Source: an uncultured Granulosicoccaceae bacterium (GTDB lineage: Bacteria > Pseudomonadota > Gammaproteobacteria > Granulosicoccales > Granulosicoccaceae). Taken from it: a DNA stretch of 51,561 bases. Location of the stretch: NCBI GenBank assembly GCA_938035525.1, contig CALHOI010000070.1, positions 1-51,561 on the forward strand, given 5' to 3'. Position numbers and translations under genes: made by a program. Position 1 is the stretch's first letter, and each line of letters opens with the position of its first letter. Shown piece by piece: positions 7,280 to 15,766 of the stretch. The notes under the pieces were generated by a model, which was not told where the DNA came from, made no database searches, and saw nothing but the letters and a program-made list of their open reading frames with translations.

Positions 7280-8992
7280 CTACTTGGCTATTATTGGTGA
7301 AGAGAAAGTATCGTAATACGGCGTTACGGGCTCTTCTACGCTGTTTTGCTTACACATAAGCGTTTGCCGTCGTTCAATTACTCCACTATCACATTTGCGG
7401 TGCGGAATCGTAGAACTCCTTGCTGTTCGCTCCACCGACCCGACAGGTTCACTAGGCTTGGTACTAGATATGTGCTTAAACGTGCGTTTAACCACAAATC
7501 GGCAACGAGTTGGCAGCAGCCGCTTCTTACTTGATGAGTACAAACCTGTTGACTTGAGAGAGTCAGTGCTTGCAACTGCACGTCGTATTTCAAATTGGCC
7601 AGAATGAATCAGCTGATGATGAAACTGGCACAGACATACCCCATTATCAACTGACGTCTCACCGCCATCGGCCCAGTGCTGTATGTGATGTATTTGCAGA
7701 AAGCGGTGCGAGTGACAACCAGGGAATTGACAATGCCGATCTCGAGTCAGTATCGCCCTCCGCATGGAGGGTGTCCATAAGCGGTATTTACGCCCAACGG
7801 ACAAGGGCTCTCCTTGCTCTGTTAGCAGTTTAATCACACTGCAGTCACAAGCTATTTGTCGTGCCGTGGTTATGGGCACACGACCTATACCTTCAATCAT
7901 TGGGTTTCTTGGCGGTTTGTGCGATTGAGATAGTGTATGCGACCGGTTTTTTTCTTGAGATAAACTGTCTGTATCTATATTCAACACCACTTGATATCGA
8001 TCAGCAGGTGCTAGATGCTCGCCACAAAACGCCACGCTGCGCTCTGCCAATAACACTGCTGCATCAGCTTTTCTTTGCGATGATGACGACGCATGGAAAG
8101 GCTCCCTCACCGCATTAACGCTGTCATTGGCATCTTGGTTAAATTGTAGTTGCGGCTCTGCTCCATCCTCACCTGCTTCATAAATGAGTTCCTCACATTG
8201 TTCAATAGCATGCAGGAAGTTCTGAGCGTGACCTGGTGGTAAAACCAATCTAATTTGCGTAGAGCCGTCGGGCAATTGTCGCCAATTTAACCGACGCCTC
8301 TCCCACTGCAAGTTCGCCCGTTGTGCATCGCTTTCAGCGTCGTCTGTTAACGGCCAGCGATACTCTTCGCACAATCTCTGTACGTCACTGACTGTGGCAT
8401 CAAGCGAGGCATGAACAAGCATGGTCTCGTTTTCAACACTTGCAATGCGGGTAAGTAAACGCACTTTTGACCAGCTAAGCCGGCCAGATTTGAAAAATTG
8501 ATGAATCATGGGTAATTCTCGTAACTGCCGACCAACTCGTAGGCGTTCCCATGCGGTGCGAGTGTCGATTTGTAGCTCGGAATTCATCCAGGCTGCACAG
8601 TTTTTTGCGCCCGACTCTCGCCAGCCTTGTAGTTCATCGAATCGAACCAGTAACTCCAGTTGTTCACATAAGCAAACATTTTCATGGTGACTGTTGATCT
8701 TAAGTGCAGCTAAGATTTCTTTTATCTCACTGCTTACGTTGGCAGATTCAGCTTGAGCAGCTCTTGGTTCTTTTTCGAGAGTGGTTTGCGTATACTCTTC
8801 TATTTTTTCAGATGTGTTATTTTCTTTTTTAGGTGATGATTCTAGACAGCCAATTGACTTTATTAATGCACTCTTTCTAGTGGATAACTCCAGAGCAAGC
8901 CTAACTTTTTGCCCTATCGGCATCGAAGATAAATCGTCAGGAGAGGGATTTTTGTTTGTAGTCAGATGATTCTTAGCCGCCTTCTGTTCCAT
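7280..8992 (-). CDS. DUF222 / HNH endonuclease domain protein (13E12-type)
   Basis: Protein of 570 residues joining an N-terminal low-complexity region (about 1-90), a DUF222 helical domain (about 95-330, with LVRFDELQGWRESGAKNCAAW and AWERLRVGRQLRELP) and an HNH nuclease domain near 400-460. The HNH site is intact: CQFPGCHSHRFLQIHHIQHW followed by GG.T..DNG and CLCQFHHQLIH, giving two Cys pairs and the catalytic His. A basic, disordered C-terminal tail of about 100 residues follows. Start ATG 8990-8992 has AGGAT upstream. Proteins of this type are common in multicopy in some bacteria and are thought to be DNA nucleases of uncertain purpose. No recognisable partner gene is nearby. Confidence 0.88.
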   Translation of the reverse strand: MEQKAAKNHLTTNKNPSPDDLSSMPIGQKVRLALELSTRKSALIKSIGCLESSPKKENNTSEKIEEYTQTTLEKEPRAAQAESANVSSEIKEILAALKINSHHENVCLCEQLELLVRFDELQGWRESGAKNCAAWMNSELQIDTRTAWERLRVGRQLRELPMIHQFFKSGRLSWSKVRLLTRIASVENETMLVHASLDATVSDVQRLCEEYRWPLTDDAESDAQRANLQWERRRLNWRQLPDGSTQIRLVLPPGHAQNFLHAIEQCEELIYEAGEDGAEPQLQFNQDANDSVNAVREPFHASSSSQRKADAAVLLAERSVAFCGEHLAPADRYQVVLNIDTDSLSQEKNRSHTLSQSHKPPRNPMIEGIGRVPITTARQIACDCSVIKLLTEQGEPLSVGRKYRLWTPSMRRAILTRDRHCQFPGCHSHRFLQIHHIQHWADGGETSVDNGVCLCQFHHQLIHSGQFEIRRAVASTDSLKSTGLYSSSKKRLLPTRCRFVVKRTFKHISSTKPSEPVGSVERTARSSTIPHRKCDSGVIERRQTLMCKQNSVEEPVTPYYDTFSSPIIAK

Positions 8993-9269
8993 GACATATC
9001 CTTGTGCTATGAACGAAATAGTTACTTAATTTAAAATTCTATTTTTATAACCGACGCAAGTAGACTACCATATAATAGCTGTTATTTTATACAGTATATA
9101 TACTAAACTAACGATTTAAAGCATGCAAATCCAAACAGTAACGACCTATGATTGATTTGTACTTTTTTGAACACAAAAACGCACCTGGCGAATCAGCAAA
9201 AGTGGCTTATAGCAACATGGTATAAGTTAAAAACTTTCTAGACGAATTGAATTAAATGATGCAATGACC
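8993..9269. other. AT-rich intergenic stretch before the 31-bp array
   Basis: No gene or clear structured element seen. The region is strongly AT-rich (for example 9040-9125) and lies between the divergent HNH gene and the hydratase gene, so it should hold the HNH gene promoter. Together with the tandem array at 9270-9487 and the 140 bp after it, the gap spans 8993-9627. Confidence 0.4.
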
Positions 9270-9487
9270 CTCCACGTGTTCACTAATTCCTAATTCCACT
9301 GTCCACGTGCTCGCTAATTCCGATGTTCCACTCTCCACGTGTTCACTAATTTCAAATTCCACTCTCCATGTGTTCACTAATTTCAAATTCCACTCTCCAC
9401 GTGTTCACTAACTCCAATTTCCACCCTCCACGTGTTCACTATCTCCACTATCCACCCTCCAAGCTCTCACAAATTTCACCAATCCAA
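9270..9487. repeat. 31-bp tandem repeat, about seven copies, each with a CACGTG palindrome
   Basis: Seven consecutive units start at 9270, 9301 (32 bp), 9333, 9364, 9395, 9426 and 9457 (the last degenerate). The shared core is CTCCACGTGTTCACTAAT, followed by a variable T/C/A-rich part ending TTCCACT or TTCCACC. The hexamer CACGTG is at 9273, 9304, 9336, 9398 and 9429, with CATGTG at 9367. Units are directly adjacent without unique spacers, so this is not CRISPR. The period of 31 bp is close to three helical turns, so all palindromes face the same side of the DNA. Read on either strand the array has no stable coding frame because 31 is not a multiple of three. Confidence 0.95.
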
Positions 9488-9627
9488 AGCCCAGTGAATT
9501 CATCAATCCAACCGTACAGCACACTCAAGTATATAAACCAATCCCATGCCCCCAATGTCGTATACTAAAATCCACTTTCGTTATCGAAGCGAGCAGAACT
9601 TAGTTCAAGTAATTGGGAGCCCTTGCA

Positions 9628-10452
9628 ATGCAAACTGAAGAATTCGCAAAGAACCTGTGGGCCGCGCGGCAATCGGGTCAAGCGTGCGAGTTGCCAAGCG
9701 AGTTGCTGCCTAAACAGGCATTGACTGTCCCTTTGGCTTATGACATCCAGCTTGCTTGCACGAAAGCAGCTGGTGCTGCAGGCGAAATCGCTGGCTATAA
9801 AATCGGCGCTACCGTCCAGCCGATTATTGACATGTTTGGCCTGGATGAGCCTTTCTACGGTCCTATATATAAGAGTGCGTTGGACCACACCTCAGACCCA
9901 TCAAGTCCATTGGATGTGCCGTTGTTTCTTCAGCATGGTTCGCGCATTGAAGCCGAATTTGTTGTCAGCGTAAAACATGACCTCATTAGAGAGAAGCAGG
10001 ACATTACCGTTGCGGATTTACACAAGCACATAGACTGGATCGCGCCGGGCTTTGAGATTGTCGCGTCTCGTATCAATAACAACATCCCGCCAACAGGTCC
10101 TCTGGTTATTGCTGATGGAGGAGCGAATCAGCACATGGTGGTCGGCACTCCCTATAAAGAGTGGCAAAGCCTGGATGTCACCCAACTACCAGTTTCGCTC
10201 AGCGTTGGCGATCAACCTCCTATTGAAGGTAACAGCAGCATGTCAGTAACCGGCAACCCGCTGGAATTGGTTTGTTGGCTGCTAAACCACCCCGGTATGC
10301 GCAACACTGGTCTCAAGGCCGGGCAAATAGTCAGTTGCGGCACCTGCACGGGTGCTGTCGACGTGCTCGATGGTCAGAACATCGTTGCCGACTACGGCAT
10401 TCTGGGCAAGCTGGCCATCAAAATTTCGTCAAAATCGACAGTTTCTACCTGA
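9628..10452 (+). CDS. 2-keto-4-pentenoate hydratase / fumarylacetoacetase-fold enzyme
   Basis: Protein of 274 residues of the hydratase/decarboxylase branch of the fumarylacetoacetate hydrolase fold (MhpD, XylJ, DmpH types), which act on 2-oxo-4-enoates from aromatic meta-cleavage. Visible are GYKIG with Lys58, the metal-binding Glu pair in RIEAE (108 and 110), and a third Glu in GFEIVASR (143). Start ATG 9628 is chosen because TTGGGAG sits 8 nt upstream; an in-frame TTG at 9613 overlaps that site. The gene stands alone between the 31-bp array and the riboflavin operon. Because this fold covers many substrates, the exact reaction is unknown. An aromatic pathway link with galBCD, 5 kb downstream, is possible but only inferred. 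Confidence 0.85.
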   Translation: MQTEEFAKNLWAARQSGQACELPSELLPKQALTVPLAYDIQLACTKAAGAAGEIAGYKIGATVQPIIDMFGLDEPFYGPIYKSALDHTSDPSSPLDVPLFLQHGSRIEAEFVVSVKHDLIREKQDITVADLHKHIDWIAPGFEIVASRINNNIPPTGPLVIADGGANQHMVVGTPYKEWQSLDVTQLPVSLSVGDQPPIEGNSSMSVTGNPLELVCWLLNHPGMRNTGLKAGQIVSCGTCTGAVDVLDGQNIVADYGILGKLAIKISSKSTVST

Positions 10453-10457
10453 TCACG

Positions 10458-10484
10458 TTGCCATAAGCAGCAAATTGATGTAAT
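10458..10484 (+). promoter_or_regulatory. Candidate sigma70 promoter of the riboflavin operon
   Basis: TTGCCA (10458-10463) and TGTAAT (10479-10484) with a 15-bp spacer; a 17-bp spacing to TAATTT is the alternative. Either would start transcription around 10490, just before the FMN aptamer. The spacer is short, so this is tentative. Confidence 0.4.
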
Positions 10485-10496
10485 TTCGCACTACAA

Positions 10497-10639
10497 GCTT
10501 CGGGGCGGGGTGCAATTCCCCACCGACGGTAGGGCACACATATAGTGTGTCAAGCCCGTGACCTGCAAACCACCAGTGGTTTGCGGCTGATCTGGTCAAA
10601 TTCCAGAGCCGACGGTTATAGTCCGGATGAGAGAAGTTT
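10497..10639 (+). promoter_or_regulatory. FMN riboswitch (RFN element) controlling ribD-ribE-ribBA-ribH
   Basis: The conserved RFN blocks are all present in order: CTTCGGGGCGGGGTGCAATT, CCCCACCGACGGTA, a variable stem around 10538-10552 (ACACATATAGTGTGT), AGCCCGTGACC, a second variable stem (CAAACCACCAGTGGTTTG, 10566-10583), then GCTGATCTGGT, AATTCCAGAGCCGACGGTTA and TAGTCCGGATGAGAGAAG. This aptamer binds FMN and lowers expression of riboflavin synthesis genes. The expression platform is not obvious: no intrinsic terminator with a T run follows, and 250 nt, including a 14-bp tandem array, separate the aptamer from ribD. Control by hiding the ribD ribosome site (AGGGG near 10878) is therefore the more likely mode. 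Confidence 0.96.
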
Positions 10640-10693
10640 GGTACAGGACTGAATAAGAACGTGCTCACGCCATTGCGTGCGCATCGCTCCTAG

Positions 10694-10805
10694 ACAAATA
10701 TGTCTGGACAGATATGTCTAGTCAGATATGTCTAGACAGATAAGCCTAGAAAGATATGCCTAATCAGGCATGCCCAGGCGAACTTGTCCAGACAAACTTG
10801 CGAGG
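10694..10805 (+). repeat. 14-bp tandem repeat, eight copies, in the ribD leader
   Basis: Units begin at 10694, 10708, 10722, 10736, 10750, 10764, 10778 and 10792. The best copies read ACAGATATGTCTAG; later copies drift (TCAGGCATGCCCAG, GCGAACTTGTCCAG). Each contains an imperfect AGATATGTCT palindrome, so neighbouring copies can pair in several registers in RNA. The array lies between the FMN aptamer and ribD. Confidence 0.9.
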
Positions 10806-10891
10806 CAGATTCACCGCCAACCAAGCACCTTCCTGCGTCATACCGCCCCAGTTGAGCCTGCGTTTAATAAACGCCAACAGGGGTCCGGTGA

Positions 10892-12010
10892 ATGCCGACA
10901 CATGAACAACACATGCTGCGCGCCATTGAGTTGGCAGAACGTGCATTGGGCAATACCAGCCCTAACCCGCTTGTGGGCGCTGTGATTGTGCGTGCCAATA
11001 AAATAGTGGCTGAAGGCTGGCACAAGCAGGCCGGTCTTGCTCACGCCGAAGTCGCCGCCATTCAAGACGCCAAAGCTAAAAACCAGAACATAGAAGGCGC
11101 CACTATCTACGTGTCACTTGAGCCCTGTTGTCACCATGGTAAAACCCCGCCGTGCACCCAAGCAATTATTGATGCTGGTATCAGTCAAGTGGTTTACGCC
11201 ACATCCGACACCAACAACAAAGCCAGCGGTGGCGCTGAAGTTCTACTCAATGCCGGCATTGATGTTGTTGGCGGCATTTGCGAAGAACAAGCAAAGCACA
11301 CCAACCGGTTTTTCTTCCATTACTTGGAACATAAAACACCTTATGTTATTGCAAAGTTTGCCAGCAGCCTGGACGGCAGAACGGCCACGCGCACTGGTAA
11401 CAGCCAATGGATAACGGGTAAACAGGCACGCGCGCAAGGTCATGTTGCACGCCAGGCCGTAGATGCCATTGTGATTGGCGCACAAACCGCCATAAACGAT
11501 CAGCCTCAACTGAGTGTTAGAAACGCCAACGCGCACAAACACACACAAGCGGCCCACCCACTTCGTATTGTATTAGACAGCACCGGTCGAGTGCCGCTGG
11601 ACAACGCTGTGTTCAACCCGGATTTACCTGCAAGCGCTTTGCTGGTTACCACCGAGGCCATAGACAAAAATCACAAGCAGCAATTAATAGACAACAACGT
11701 TGAGGTTTTAACGCTGCCCTGTGCAAACAATAGCACCCACCCAGACTTAAAGCTGTTGCTCAAGACACTTGGGGAAAGACAAATACAAAGCATGCTGGTT
11801 GAAGGTGGCGCACATGTTCATGGCAGTTTCCTGGATAGCAAGCTGGTCAACGAAGTATGGGCATTTATCGCCCCAATGATTATTGGCGGTAGAGAGGCAC
11901 TGCCAAGTGTCGGTGGTATTGGCGCTGATTTACTTAAAGATGCGCTAACACTTAACAATACCACCGTCGAAATGTTTGATGCCGACCTACTGATTAAGGG
12001 CACCGTATAA
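10892..12010 (+). CDS. ribD: RibD: riboflavin-specific deaminase / reductase
   Basis: Bifunctional enzyme of 372 residues catalysing the second and third steps of riboflavin synthesis from GTP: deamination of the pyrimidine and then NADPH-dependent reduction of the ribose. The N-terminal deaminase domain has the zinc site HAE (51-53) and PCCHHGKTPPC (78-88). The C-terminal reductase domain starts near 150 (AKFASSLDGRTATRTGNSQW) and includes SMLVEGGAHVHGSFL. Start ATG 10892 has AGGGG about 9 nt upstream; Met8 is an alternative. It is the first gene of the riboflavin operon, under the FMN riboswitch, and ends 3 nt before ribE. Confidence 0.97.
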   Translation: MPTHEQHMLRAIELAERALGNTSPNPLVGAVIVRANKIVAEGWHKQAGLAHAEVAAIQDAKAKNQNIEGATIYVSLEPCCHHGKTPPCTQAIIDAGISQVVYATSDTNNKASGGAEVLLNAGIDVVGGICEEQAKHTNRFFFHYLEHKTPYVIAKFASSLDGRTATRTGNSQWITGKQARAQGHVARQAVDAIVIGAQTAINDQPQLSVRNANAHKHTQAAHPLRIVLDSTGRVPLDNAVFNPDLPASALLVTTEAIDKNHKQQLIDNNVEVLTLPCANNSTHPDLKLLLKTLGERQIQSMLVEGGAHVHGSFLDSKLVNEVWAFIAPMIIGGREALPSVGGIGADLLKDALTLNNTTVEMFDADLLIKGTV

Positions 12011-12013
12011 ACC

Positions 12014-12658
12014 ATGTTTACCGGAATTGTAGAAGAGCTTGGCCATGTGTTGCAATGCGAGCCATCGAGCACGGGTTTTGACTTATCTATTAAGTGTCAA
12101 ACCGTGTTAGGTAACACACAACTGGGTGACAGCATTGCTGTTAACGGTGTGTGCTTAACTGTTACTGAACTAACCTCATCAAGTTTCACTGCTGGCCTGG
12201 CCCCCGAAACCCGTAGCCGAACCAATCTGGATTCATTAAAACAAGGTGACCCGGTCAACCTTGAACGATCAGTCACTCCAACCACACGTATGGGCGGTCA
12301 TTTTGTGCAGGGTCATGTTGATGCAACAGGCCTGATAAAAAGCTTTAAAAAAGATCGTGATGCCTTGTGGGTTGCCATAGAAGTTCCAGATGAGCTTATG
12401 CGTTACATCGTCACCAAAGGGTATATCACTCTGGACGGCACCAGCTTAACGGTCGTTGATACAGGCACGAACTGGTTTAATGTCACACTCGTTGCCTACA
12501 CGCAACAGCACATCATCATGCCGGACAAATCTGAAGGTGCAAAAGTTAACGTCGAAGTTGACGTACTCGGCAAGTACGTTGAAAGACTTATAGAGCACAG
12601 AACCACAACTCAGCCGGGCATTTCTGCCGAATTTTTAAAAGAGAATGGCTATGACTAA
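12014..12658 (+). CDS. ribE: RibE: riboflavin synthase alpha chain
   Basis: Converts two molecules of 6,7-dimethyl-8-ribityllumazine into riboflavin and a pyrimidine that is recycled. The 214-residue protein has the two expected lumazine-binding barrels: the first starts MFTGIVEELG and contains NGVCLTV; the second starts near 97 (GGHFVQGHVDATG) and contains LDGTSLTVV. The start is 3 nt after ribD and its end overlaps the ribBA start by 14 nt, so translation of the three genes is coupled. Confidence 0.97.
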   Translation: MFTGIVEELGHVLQCEPSSTGFDLSIKCQTVLGNTQLGDSIAVNGVCLTVTELTSSSFTAGLAPETRSRTNLDSLKQGDPVNLERSVTPTTRMGGHFVQGHVDATGLIKSFKKDRDALWVAIEVPDELMRYIVTKGYITLDGTSLTVVDTGTNWFNVTLVAYTQQHIIMPDKSEGAKVNVEVDVLGKYVERLIEHRTTTQPGISAEFLKENGYD

Positions 12659-13898
12659 TATCAATATTGCACCGGTCGAAAAGGCCATAGAGGCAATAAA
12701 ATACGGTGAATTCGTCATAGTGGTTGATGATGAAGACAGGGAAAACGAAGGCGACTTTGTCATAGCCGCAGAATTTTGTACTGCTGAAAAAGTCAACTTT
12801 ATGGTGACCCATGGCCGCGGCCTGGTTTGTATTGCCATGCAAGGCGCTATGCTTGATCGACTAAGACTGCCCATGATGGTGCCCAAATATCAAAATCGCA
12901 GTGGCTTTGGCACGGCGTTTACGCTCTCCGTCGAAGCGAATGAGAATGTCAGCACTGGTATCTCAGCGCAGGACAGAGCACAAACCATCAAAACCTTGAT
13001 TAACCCACAAACAAGGCCTGTCGATATTGCCACTCCCGGTCACATGTTCCCGTTACGAGCAGACGATGGAGGTGTGCTTAACAGACGTGGTCAAACCGAA
13101 GCCGGAGTTGATCTGGCCAAACTTGCGGGCCTGACACCGGCGGCGGTCATTTGCGAAGTCATGAAAGAGGATGGCGAGATGATGCGCCTTGAAGAACTGT
13201 GCGCATTTGCCGAACAGCATGGCATGCTGGTGACGTCGGTCGATGCCATTGCCAAGTACCGTCAAGCAACAGAACAAGTCGATAACGAAGATTCAACTGA
13301 CACGACAAATAGCGGCGCTAATATCAGCCAAATTGGCACGAGCCAATTACCCACTGAACATGGCACATTTAACATAAGCATCTTTCGCGATGAACAAGGG
13401 CAGGAACACAGCCTGTTAACCATGGGCGATTTAAACAAGGACACGCCACTGGTTCGACTGCACTCAGAGTGCCTGACCGGGGATGCGTTTGGCTCCTTAC
13501 GATGCGACTGTGGCGAACAGCTAAAAGCGGCCATGCAGCGCATTGGTGAAGAGGGTTGCGGGGCATTGGTTTATTTGCGACAGGAAGGGCGCGGCATTGG
13601 CCTGGGTAATAAAATTCGTGCCTACGAACTACAAGACTCAGGCATGGATACAGTCGATGCTAATCACCAATTGGGTTTTCCGGCAGATGCCCGAGAATAT
13701 GACACAGCAGCGATGATGTTAAAAGCAGTTGGGCTTACCAGCATTCGATTAATGACCAATAACCCGGAGAAAGTAGCCGGTTTACAAGCGCTTGGCATCA
13801 GCGTCACCGAACAACTACCACACCAGGTAGAAACACACGAACATAACGCAGCTTACTTACAAACCAAAGCACAGCGTATGGGACATAACCTGAACTAG
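12645..13898 (+). CDS. ribBA: RibBA: DHBP synthase / GTP cyclohydrolase II fusion
   Basis: Protein of 417 residues supplying both riboflavin precursors. Residues about 5-205 form 3,4-dihydroxy-2-butanone-4-phosphate synthase, with [11 protein letters not shown] and the [10 protein letters not shown] segment. After a short Ser/Thr/Asn linker, residues about 213-417 form GTP cyclohydrolase II, with the zinc Cys residues in [18 protein letters not shown] and the RQEGRGIGL loop, so the C-terminal half looks catalytically complete, unlike the inactive versions in some proteobacteria. Start ATG 12645 is inside ribE; ATG 12651 (MTNINI) is an alternative. It ends 11 nt before ribH. Confidence 0.97.
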   Translation: MAMTNINIAPVEKAIEAIKYGEFVIVVDDEDRENEGDFVIAAEFCTAEKVNFMVTHGRGLVCIAMQGAMLDRLRLPMMVPKYQNRSGFGTAFTLSVEANENVSTGISAQDRAQTIKTLINPQTRPVDIATPGHMFPLRADDGGVLNRRGQTEAGVDLAKLAGLTPAAVICEVMKEDGEMMRLEELCAFAEQHGMLVTSVDAIAKYRQATEQVDNEDSTDTTNSGANISQIGTSQLPTEHGTFNISIFRDEQGQEHSLLTMGDLNKDTPLVRLHSECLTGDAFGSLRCDCGEQLKAAMQRIGEEGCGALVYLRQEGRGIGLGNKIRAYELQDSGMDTVDANHQLGFPADAREYDTAAMMLKAVGLTSIRLMTNNPEKVAGLQALGISVTEQLPHQVETHEHNAAYLQTKAQRMGHNLN

Positions 13899-13909
13899 AG
13901 AACACCACT

Positions 13910-14374
13910 ATGGCAAACACAATTGAAGGTAACTTAATAGGCACTGGCTTAAAAATCGGTATTGTTGCAACGCGATGGAATGACTTCATGGGTAAACAAA
14001 TGCTTGCTGGTGCGCAAGATGCTCTCATTAGACACGGCGTTAAAGACAAAGACATTACCATTGCCATGGTACCTGGCTGTTTTGAAATTTCACTGGCCGC
14101 CAAGAAGATGGCCGAAAGTGGCAAGTATGATGCGCTGGTTTGTTTAGGCGTGTTAATTCGCGGTGGCACTATTCACTTTGATTTAATTGCCTCGGAGGCC
14201 AGCAAAGGTATTAGCAACGCTGCCAACGTGAGTGGTGTGCCTTGTTCATTGGGAGTCATCACTACTGAAACCATTGAACAAGCAATTGAGCGATCGGGAA
14301 GTAAGGCCGGAAATAAAGGTGAAGAAGCCGCCCTCGCCTCTATTGAAATGGCAAATTTGCTAAAACAGCTTTAG
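13910..14374 (+). CDS. ribH: RibH: 6,7-dimethyl-8-ribityllumazine synthase
   Basis: Condenses the RibBA and RibD products to the lumazine that RibE uses. The 154-residue protein shows the family marks: an aromatic Trp-Asn-Asp motif (TRWNDF), [32 protein letters not shown] with the catalytic His, [17 protein letters not shown] and [19 protein letters not shown]. It is the last gene of the operon. The often-linked nusB does not follow; instead a 46-bp duplication and a minus-strand gene come next. Confidence 0.96.
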   Translation: MANTIEGNLIGTGLKIGIVATRWNDFMGKQMLAGAQDALIRHGVKDKDITIAMVPGCFEISLAAKKMAESGKYDALVCLGVLIRGGTIHFDLIASEASKGISNAANVSGVPCSLGVITTETIEQAIERSGSKAGNKGEEAALASIEMANLLKQL

Positions 14375-14388
14375 CGTTATTAAAACCA

Positions 14389-14467
14389 GCTTAATAATTT
14401 CTACGCTGCTCAGCGCCATAAAAGTAAATTACGCGCTTAATAATTTCTACGCTGCTCAGCGCCATAA
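14389..14467. repeat. Direct duplication of the 3' end of the PhyH-type gene
   Basis: A 33-bp segment is present exactly at 14389-14421 and again at 14435-14467 (both begin GCTTAATAATTTCTACGCTG), a 46-bp period. The right copy carries the stop codon and last codons (GAEQRRNY) of the minus-strand PhyH-type gene; the left copy lies past the stop in the gap to ribH. Each copy also contains a small CGCTG-CT-CAGCG hairpin. Confidence 0.95.
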
Positions 14468-15267
14468 TAAAGTATGTCGCCAAAGTTCTTATTAACCACA
14501 GCGCGTTGGGCCACCGCCGTTTCATCCATATTACCTACCGGGCGATGCAATAGTTCATCGCCCTCGTCTCGCGCCTGACCCCGCACAGGTAGCCACATGT
14601 TTTTACCAATGTGCTGACGTATATGGTTAGGCATGTACGATTGCAACGCGAACCCTATTCGTCTCTGCTGGCTTAGATTAGCCTGCGAACCATGAACAAT
14701 CTCTCCATGATGCACTGACATCTGCCCTGGCCTTAGAATAAGATCAACGGCGCTGGATTCGTCAACATCTTTTACCACCTGGCCACGCGTTAGAATATTG
14801 TCCTCGGCGAAGGTATCATCGTGTGGTCTAATGTGGTTTTTATGCGTGCCGGGAATCATGCTCATGCAGCCCGTTTCCCGGTTACTCGGCGACAATGCAA
14901 TCCATGGTGTGACAAAATCGTTGGATGTCATGCCCATGTAAGTCGCGTCCTGATGCCAGCTAACATAGTGTGCCGTACCCGGGTCTTTAATGAAAAGCAC
15001 GCTGCCCCACAAAGAAAAATCCGAACCGATTAAATCCTCCACAACATCCAGAACAATCTGATTAAAAGCCAGATCATCAAGAAAGCTAAACACCAGATGC
15101 GCGTTGTTACGATTTTCGGCGTTGATGTGTTGTGGGTGTAATCGTTCGGCTTCTTCAAGTTGCTCACGAATAGCAATAGCGTCAGACTCTGACATTAGAT
15201 CTATTGGGGACAAATAACCTTCTTCGTGGTATTGAGAAACTTGTGCACTGGTGAGAAATTTAGGCAT
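14437..15267 (-). CDS. Phytanoyl-CoA dioxygenase (PhyH) family Fe(II)/2-oxoglutarate oxygenase
   Basis: Cytoplasmic oxygenase of 276 residues. The double-stranded beta-helix metal site is visible: HQD at 105-107 (SWHQDATYMG), a distal His in HHGEIVHGS (about 186-192) and an Arg (RRIG, about 203) placed to hold 2-oxoglutarate. PRGP-like GCMSMIPGTHK precedes it. These enzymes hydroxylate small molecules such as ectoine, phosphonates or acyl chains; the substrate here cannot be told from sequence. It starts 24 nt after arfB on the same strand and is probably co-transcribed with it. Its 3' end is duplicated downstream. Confidence 0.9.
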   Translation of the reverse strand: MPKFLTSAQVSQYHEEGYLSPIDLMSESDAIAIREQLEEAERLHPQHINAENRNNAHLVFSFLDDLAFNQIVLDVVEDLIGSDFSLWGSVLFIKDPGTAHYVSWHQDATYMGMTSNDFVTPWIALSPSNRETGCMSMIPGTHKNHIRPHDDTFAEDNILTRGQVVKDVDESSAVDLILRPGQMSVHHGEIVHGSQANLSQQRRIGFALQSYMPNHIRQHIGKNMWLPVRGQARDEGDELLHRPVGNMDETAVAQRAVVNKNFGDILYYGAEQRRNY

Positions 15268-15291
15268 AGAAAAACCTGATTGTTATATCTG

Positions 15292-15708
15292 CTATTCAAA
15301 ATTATTTTTGCGGCGCAAGCTCTTGACTTTACCGCGTTTACTTTTTGAGTCCATACGTCGTTTTTGCGCATTGCGTGAGGGCTTCGTTGGACGTCTTGCT
15401 TTTTGTACTACCGTGGCCTTCTTGATTAAGTGCTTGAGCCGCTGCAATGCATCGTCCCGGTTTTTGTCTTGTGAGCGAAACGACTGCGCTTTAATAATAA
15501 TAACACCCTCATTGGTGATTCTTTGGTCCGCAAACGCCAACAATTTTTCTTTGTAGAACGCCGGTAGCGAGGACGCTTTAATGTCGAATCGCAAGTGAAT
15601 GGCCGTTGACACCTTATTAACATGCTGACCACCGGCTCCTTGAGCCCGTATGGCCTCAAATTCGAGCTCGTGAGAGGGAATCTCTACGGTGTTGCTTATT
15701 CTCAGCAT
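15292..15708 (-). CDS. arfB: ArfB (YaeJ): peptidyl-tRNA hydrolase for stalled ribosomes
   Basis: Alternative ribosome-rescue factor of 138 residues that releases nascent chains from ribosomes stalled without a stop codon, independently of tmRNA. The catalytic GGQ (26-28, in GAGGQHVNKVSTAIHLRFD) is intact, and the stop-codon-recognition domain of normal release factors is missing, as expected. The C-terminal tail (about 100-138) is rich in Lys and Arg (RRPTKPSRNAQKRRMDSKSK), the part that enters the empty mRNA channel. It is divergent from galB with a 58-nt gap. Confidence 0.95.
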   Translation of the reverse strand: MLRISNTVEIPSHELEFEAIRAQGAGGQHVNKVSTAIHLRFDIKASSLPAFYKEKLLAFADQRITNEGVIIIKAQSFRSQDKNRDDALQRLKHLIKKATVVQKARRPTKPSRNAQKRRMDSKSKRGKVKSLRRKNNFE

Positions 15709-15732
15709 CAGGTGATTTCACTTGCCTTTGTC

Positions 15733-15740
15733 ATTATAAT
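15733..15740. promoter_or_regulatory. Symmetric -10 element in the arfB/galB divergent gap
   Basis: ATTATAAT is its own reverse complement and supplies a perfect TATAAT -10 hexamer on both strands in a 58-nt gap between arfB and galB. No good -35 hexamer was found for either direction. A start near 15747 would give galB a 20-nt leader. Confidence 0.45.
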
Positions 15741-15766
15741 AGCCCTAAACAAAAGGCAGAACACGC

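Noticed and set aside
9270..9487. CRISPR array
   Set aside because: Units are adjacent 31-bp direct repeats with no unique spacers, and no cas genes are in the window.
9368..9568. 66-aa plus-strand frame
   Set aside because: It is a by-product of the 31-bp repeats, has no ribosome site, and changes frame with each unit.
10453..10668. Minus-strand 71-aa frame
   Set aside because: It is the antisense reading of the FMN riboswitch.
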